Source of the DNA: Desulfotomaculum sp.
Lineage (GTDB): Bacteria > Bacillota > Desulfotomaculia > Desulfotomaculales > Ammonificaceae
DNA: 7,508 bases
Direction: 5' to 3'
Assembly: GCA_012961725.1 (NCBI GenBank)
Contig: DTYU01000206.1
Span: forward strand, 1-7,508
Each line of letters begins with the position of its first letter. Positions within the stretch are counted from its first letter, which is position 1. Below, one piece after another: positions 6,219-7,508 of this stretch. The notes beneath the pieces were generated by a model that was not told the DNA's origin, made no database searches, and was given only the letters and a program-made list of their open reading frames with translations. The position numbers and the translations under genes were made by a program.

Positions 6219-7337
6219 ATGGCGATAAAAGGCCGGGCACGCGTCGACCGGCGGACAAAAAACCTGATTCGGCGTCTCCAGCCCAACGAGGTGGCGATTA
6301 TCAGCCATAGCGGCATTGACAAATTGGCCGCACAGGGGCTAATAAACGCAAAGTGCAAACTGGTGCTCAATGCCCAGGAGTCTCTCTCCCTCAACTACCC
6401 GAATGAGGGGCCGTTGATGCTGATTAAGGCCGGTATCCCGATCATCGACCGCCTCGGTCCAGCGGTGCTGCAAATCCCGGAAGGCTCGGAAGTGGAAGTG
6501 TCGGGAGCAAGCGTTTACCTAAACGGTGGTTTGGTTGCCCATGGGGAGAAGCTCGATATTGATCGGATATTGGCGGGGATGGCTGCTGCAAAAAGCAGGC
6601 TGGGAGATGTGCTCCGCCAGTTTATTGATAATACGCTGTCTTATGCACGCAGCGAGGTTGGTCTGGTAACCGAGCCGATACCCGTTCCCCCACTGAAGAC
6701 AAAGATGCAGGGAAGGCATGCGCTGATAGTAGTCCGGGGGGTTGATTACAAGGAGGACCTTCAGGCGATACGGTCCTATATCCGGGAGCTGCGGCCGGTT
6801 TTGATAGGTGTTGACGGCGGTGCGGATGCCCTGCGCGAGTTCGGTTACCGGCCGGAAATCGTGATCGGCGACATGGACAGCGTGAGCGATGAGGCGCTGT
6901 TTGAGGCAAAGGAGGTAGTCGTCCACGCTTACCCCAACGGAGAAGCCCCGGGACTGAAAAGGGTCAAAGAGCTGGGAGTGGAGGCCGTAACCCTTCCCTT
7001 ACCCGGAACGAGTGAGGATGCGGCAATGCTGTTAGCTTACGAGAAGGGAGCGAGCCTGATAGTCGCAGTAGGAACGCATTCCAACGTCGTCGACTTCTTA
7101 GAAAAGGGCCGGCAGGGGATGGGGAGCACTTTCCTCGTAAGGCTGAAGGTGGGCTCGATCCTGATCGATGCAAAAGGGGTCTCCCGTCTCTATCATGGAA
7201 GGGTCAGGGTGCGCTATTTGGCCCAAGTGGTTGCTGCTGCGCTTATACCTATTGGAGCCGTGGCTGCCATTTCACCGTCGATCAGGCAGCTCCTCAAGCT
7301 GCTTTTCCTACAATTCCGCATGGCCTTAGGATTGTAA
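6219..7337 (+). CDS. steA: SteA-like protein (thiamine pyrophosphokinase-like domain plus C-terminal membrane anchor)
   Basis: A 372-residue protein. The N-terminal part (1-150) is a conserved SteA region with HSGIDKLAAQGL (30-41) and GKTK-like NYPNEGP (59-65). The middle (about 165-310) resembles thiamine pyrophosphokinase: GVDGGAD (197-203), GDMDSVSD (217-224) and TSEDAAM (264-270) correspond to its nucleotide/metal-binding motifs. A hydrophobic segment (about 333-352) near the C terminus suggests membrane attachment. In Corynebacterium glutamicum the homologue SteA partners with membrane protein SteB at the cytokinetic ring and affects cell-wall hydrolysis and division. Older annotations call it a thiamine pyrophosphokinase, but true TPK is about 210 residues and lacks the anchor; thiamine activity is not supported. 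The ATG at 6219 has a weak AGGGCGG site (6205-6211). It is expressed from its own sigma-A promoter and followed after 18 bp by the SteB-like gene, the partner expected for SteA. The division role in Firmicutes is inferred. Confidence 0.88.
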   Translation: MAIKGRARVDRRTKNLIRRLQPNEVAIISHSGIDKLAAQGLINAKCKLVLNAQESLSLNYPNEGPLMLIKAGIPIIDRLGPAVLQIPEGSEVEVSGASVYLNGGLVAHGEKLDIDRILAGMAAAKSRLGDVLRQFIDNTLSYARSEVGLVTEPIPVPPLKTKMQGRHALIVVRGVDYKEDLQAIRSYIRELRPVLIGVDGGADALREFGYRPEIVIGDMDSVSDEALFEAKEVVVHAYPNGEAPGLKRVKELGVEAVTLPLPGTSEDAAMLLAYEKGASLIVAVGTHSNVVDFLEKGRQGMGSTFLVRLKVGSILIDAKGVSRLYHGRVRVRYLAQVVAAALIPIGAVAAISPSIRQLLKLLFLQFRMALGL

Positions 7338-7355
7338 ACAGAAGGGGAGTCGAAT

Positions 7356-7508
7356 GTGATTATCGACATCCGCTACCACATCATCACGCTGGTTGCGGTT
7401 TTCTTAATGTTGGGGGTCGGCATTCTAATCGGTACCACGATGGTGGGAAACGAAACCCTGACAAGGCAGCAGGAAGAGATAGCCGACCGGCTCGAGGAGC
7501 AGTGGAAC
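7356..7508 (+). CDS. steB: SteB/MctB-type membrane protein (often annotated 'copper transporter'), 5' part only
   Basis: The first 51 codons are present before the window ends. The start is GTG, supported by GGGGAG at 7344-7349, 6 nt upstream; an ATG two bases earlier (7354) is closed at once by TGA. The N terminus reads IIDIRYHIITLVAVFLMLGVGILIGT, matching the family opening (I-D-x-R-Y-H followed by one membrane helix, about 9-29) and then the beginning of a Glu/Arg-rich coiled coil (about 33-51). Family members include SteB of Corynebacterium, which works with SteA in cell division, and MctB (Rv1698) of M. tuberculosis, linked to copper resistance. The 'copper transporter' label comes from MctB and should not be assumed here. 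The 18-bp gap from steA indicates co-transcription. Confidence 0.87.
   Translation, partial: MIIDIRYHIITLVAVFLMLGVGILIGTTMVGNETLTRQQEEIADRLEEQWN

Noticed and set aside
6032..6394. Minus-strand open frames across the steA promoter and start
   Set aside because: They overlap the strong sigma-A promoter and steA coding sequence and have no recognisable domain.
6219..7337. Annotating steA as thiamine pyrophosphokinase
   Set aside because: It has only the TPK-like middle domain; the added N-terminal region, the membrane anchor and the SteB-like neighbour fit SteA better.

Overview
The window is an ordinary chromosomal segment of an endospore-forming Firmicute. It carries spoIVB followed directly by spo0A, a pair specific to endospore formers. 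The moderately high G+C coding regions, and a SteA/SteB pair placed directly after spo0A, suggest a Peptococcaceae-like or related clostridial lineage (Desulfotomaculum/Pelotomaculum/Moorella type). That placement is inferred from gene content and general knowledge, not from a search. All eight genes are on the + strand. No mobile element, CRISPR array, tRNA or rRNA was seen.

Layout: (1) 3-458, the 3' part of tlyA (rRNA 2'-O-methyltransferase/hemolysin family). (2) 525-1403, nadK (NAD kinase). (3) 1467-1934, argR (arginine repressor). (4) 1937-3595, recN (DNA repair ATPase), 2 nt after argR. (5) 3640-4977, spoIVB (sporulation signalling serine protease), with a TTG start and a Shine-Dalgarno sequence buried in a strong hairpin at 3596-3638. 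(6) 4978-5131, a 154-bp AT-rich gap holding a good sigma-H-type promoter match and a 12-bp palindrome. (7) 5132-5902, spo0A (master sporulation response regulator), followed by an 11-bp-stem hairpin. (8) 5903-6218, a 316-bp intergenic region with a near-consensus sigma-A promoter. (9) 6219-7337, steA. (10) 7356-7508, the first 51 codons of a SteB/MctB-type membrane protein, cut by the window end.

Functionally, tlyA-nadK-argR-recN form a housekeeping run (ribosome methylation, NADP supply, arginine control, double-strand-break repair) that leads into the sporulation pair. Spo0A commits the cell to sporulation. SpoIVB later carries the forespore signal that activates pro-sigma-K processing in the mother cell. 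SteA and SteB are, by homology to actinobacterial proteins, a cell-envelope/cytokinesis pair. The tlyA-nadK-recN-steA-steB order is the one found in Mycobacterium tuberculosis (Rv1694-Rv1698), here with argR and spoIVB-spo0A interposed. I see no undescribed system. The points most worth a second look are the spoIVB leader hairpin, the divergent RecN motifs, the spo0A and steA regulatory regions, and the cross-phylum gene order.
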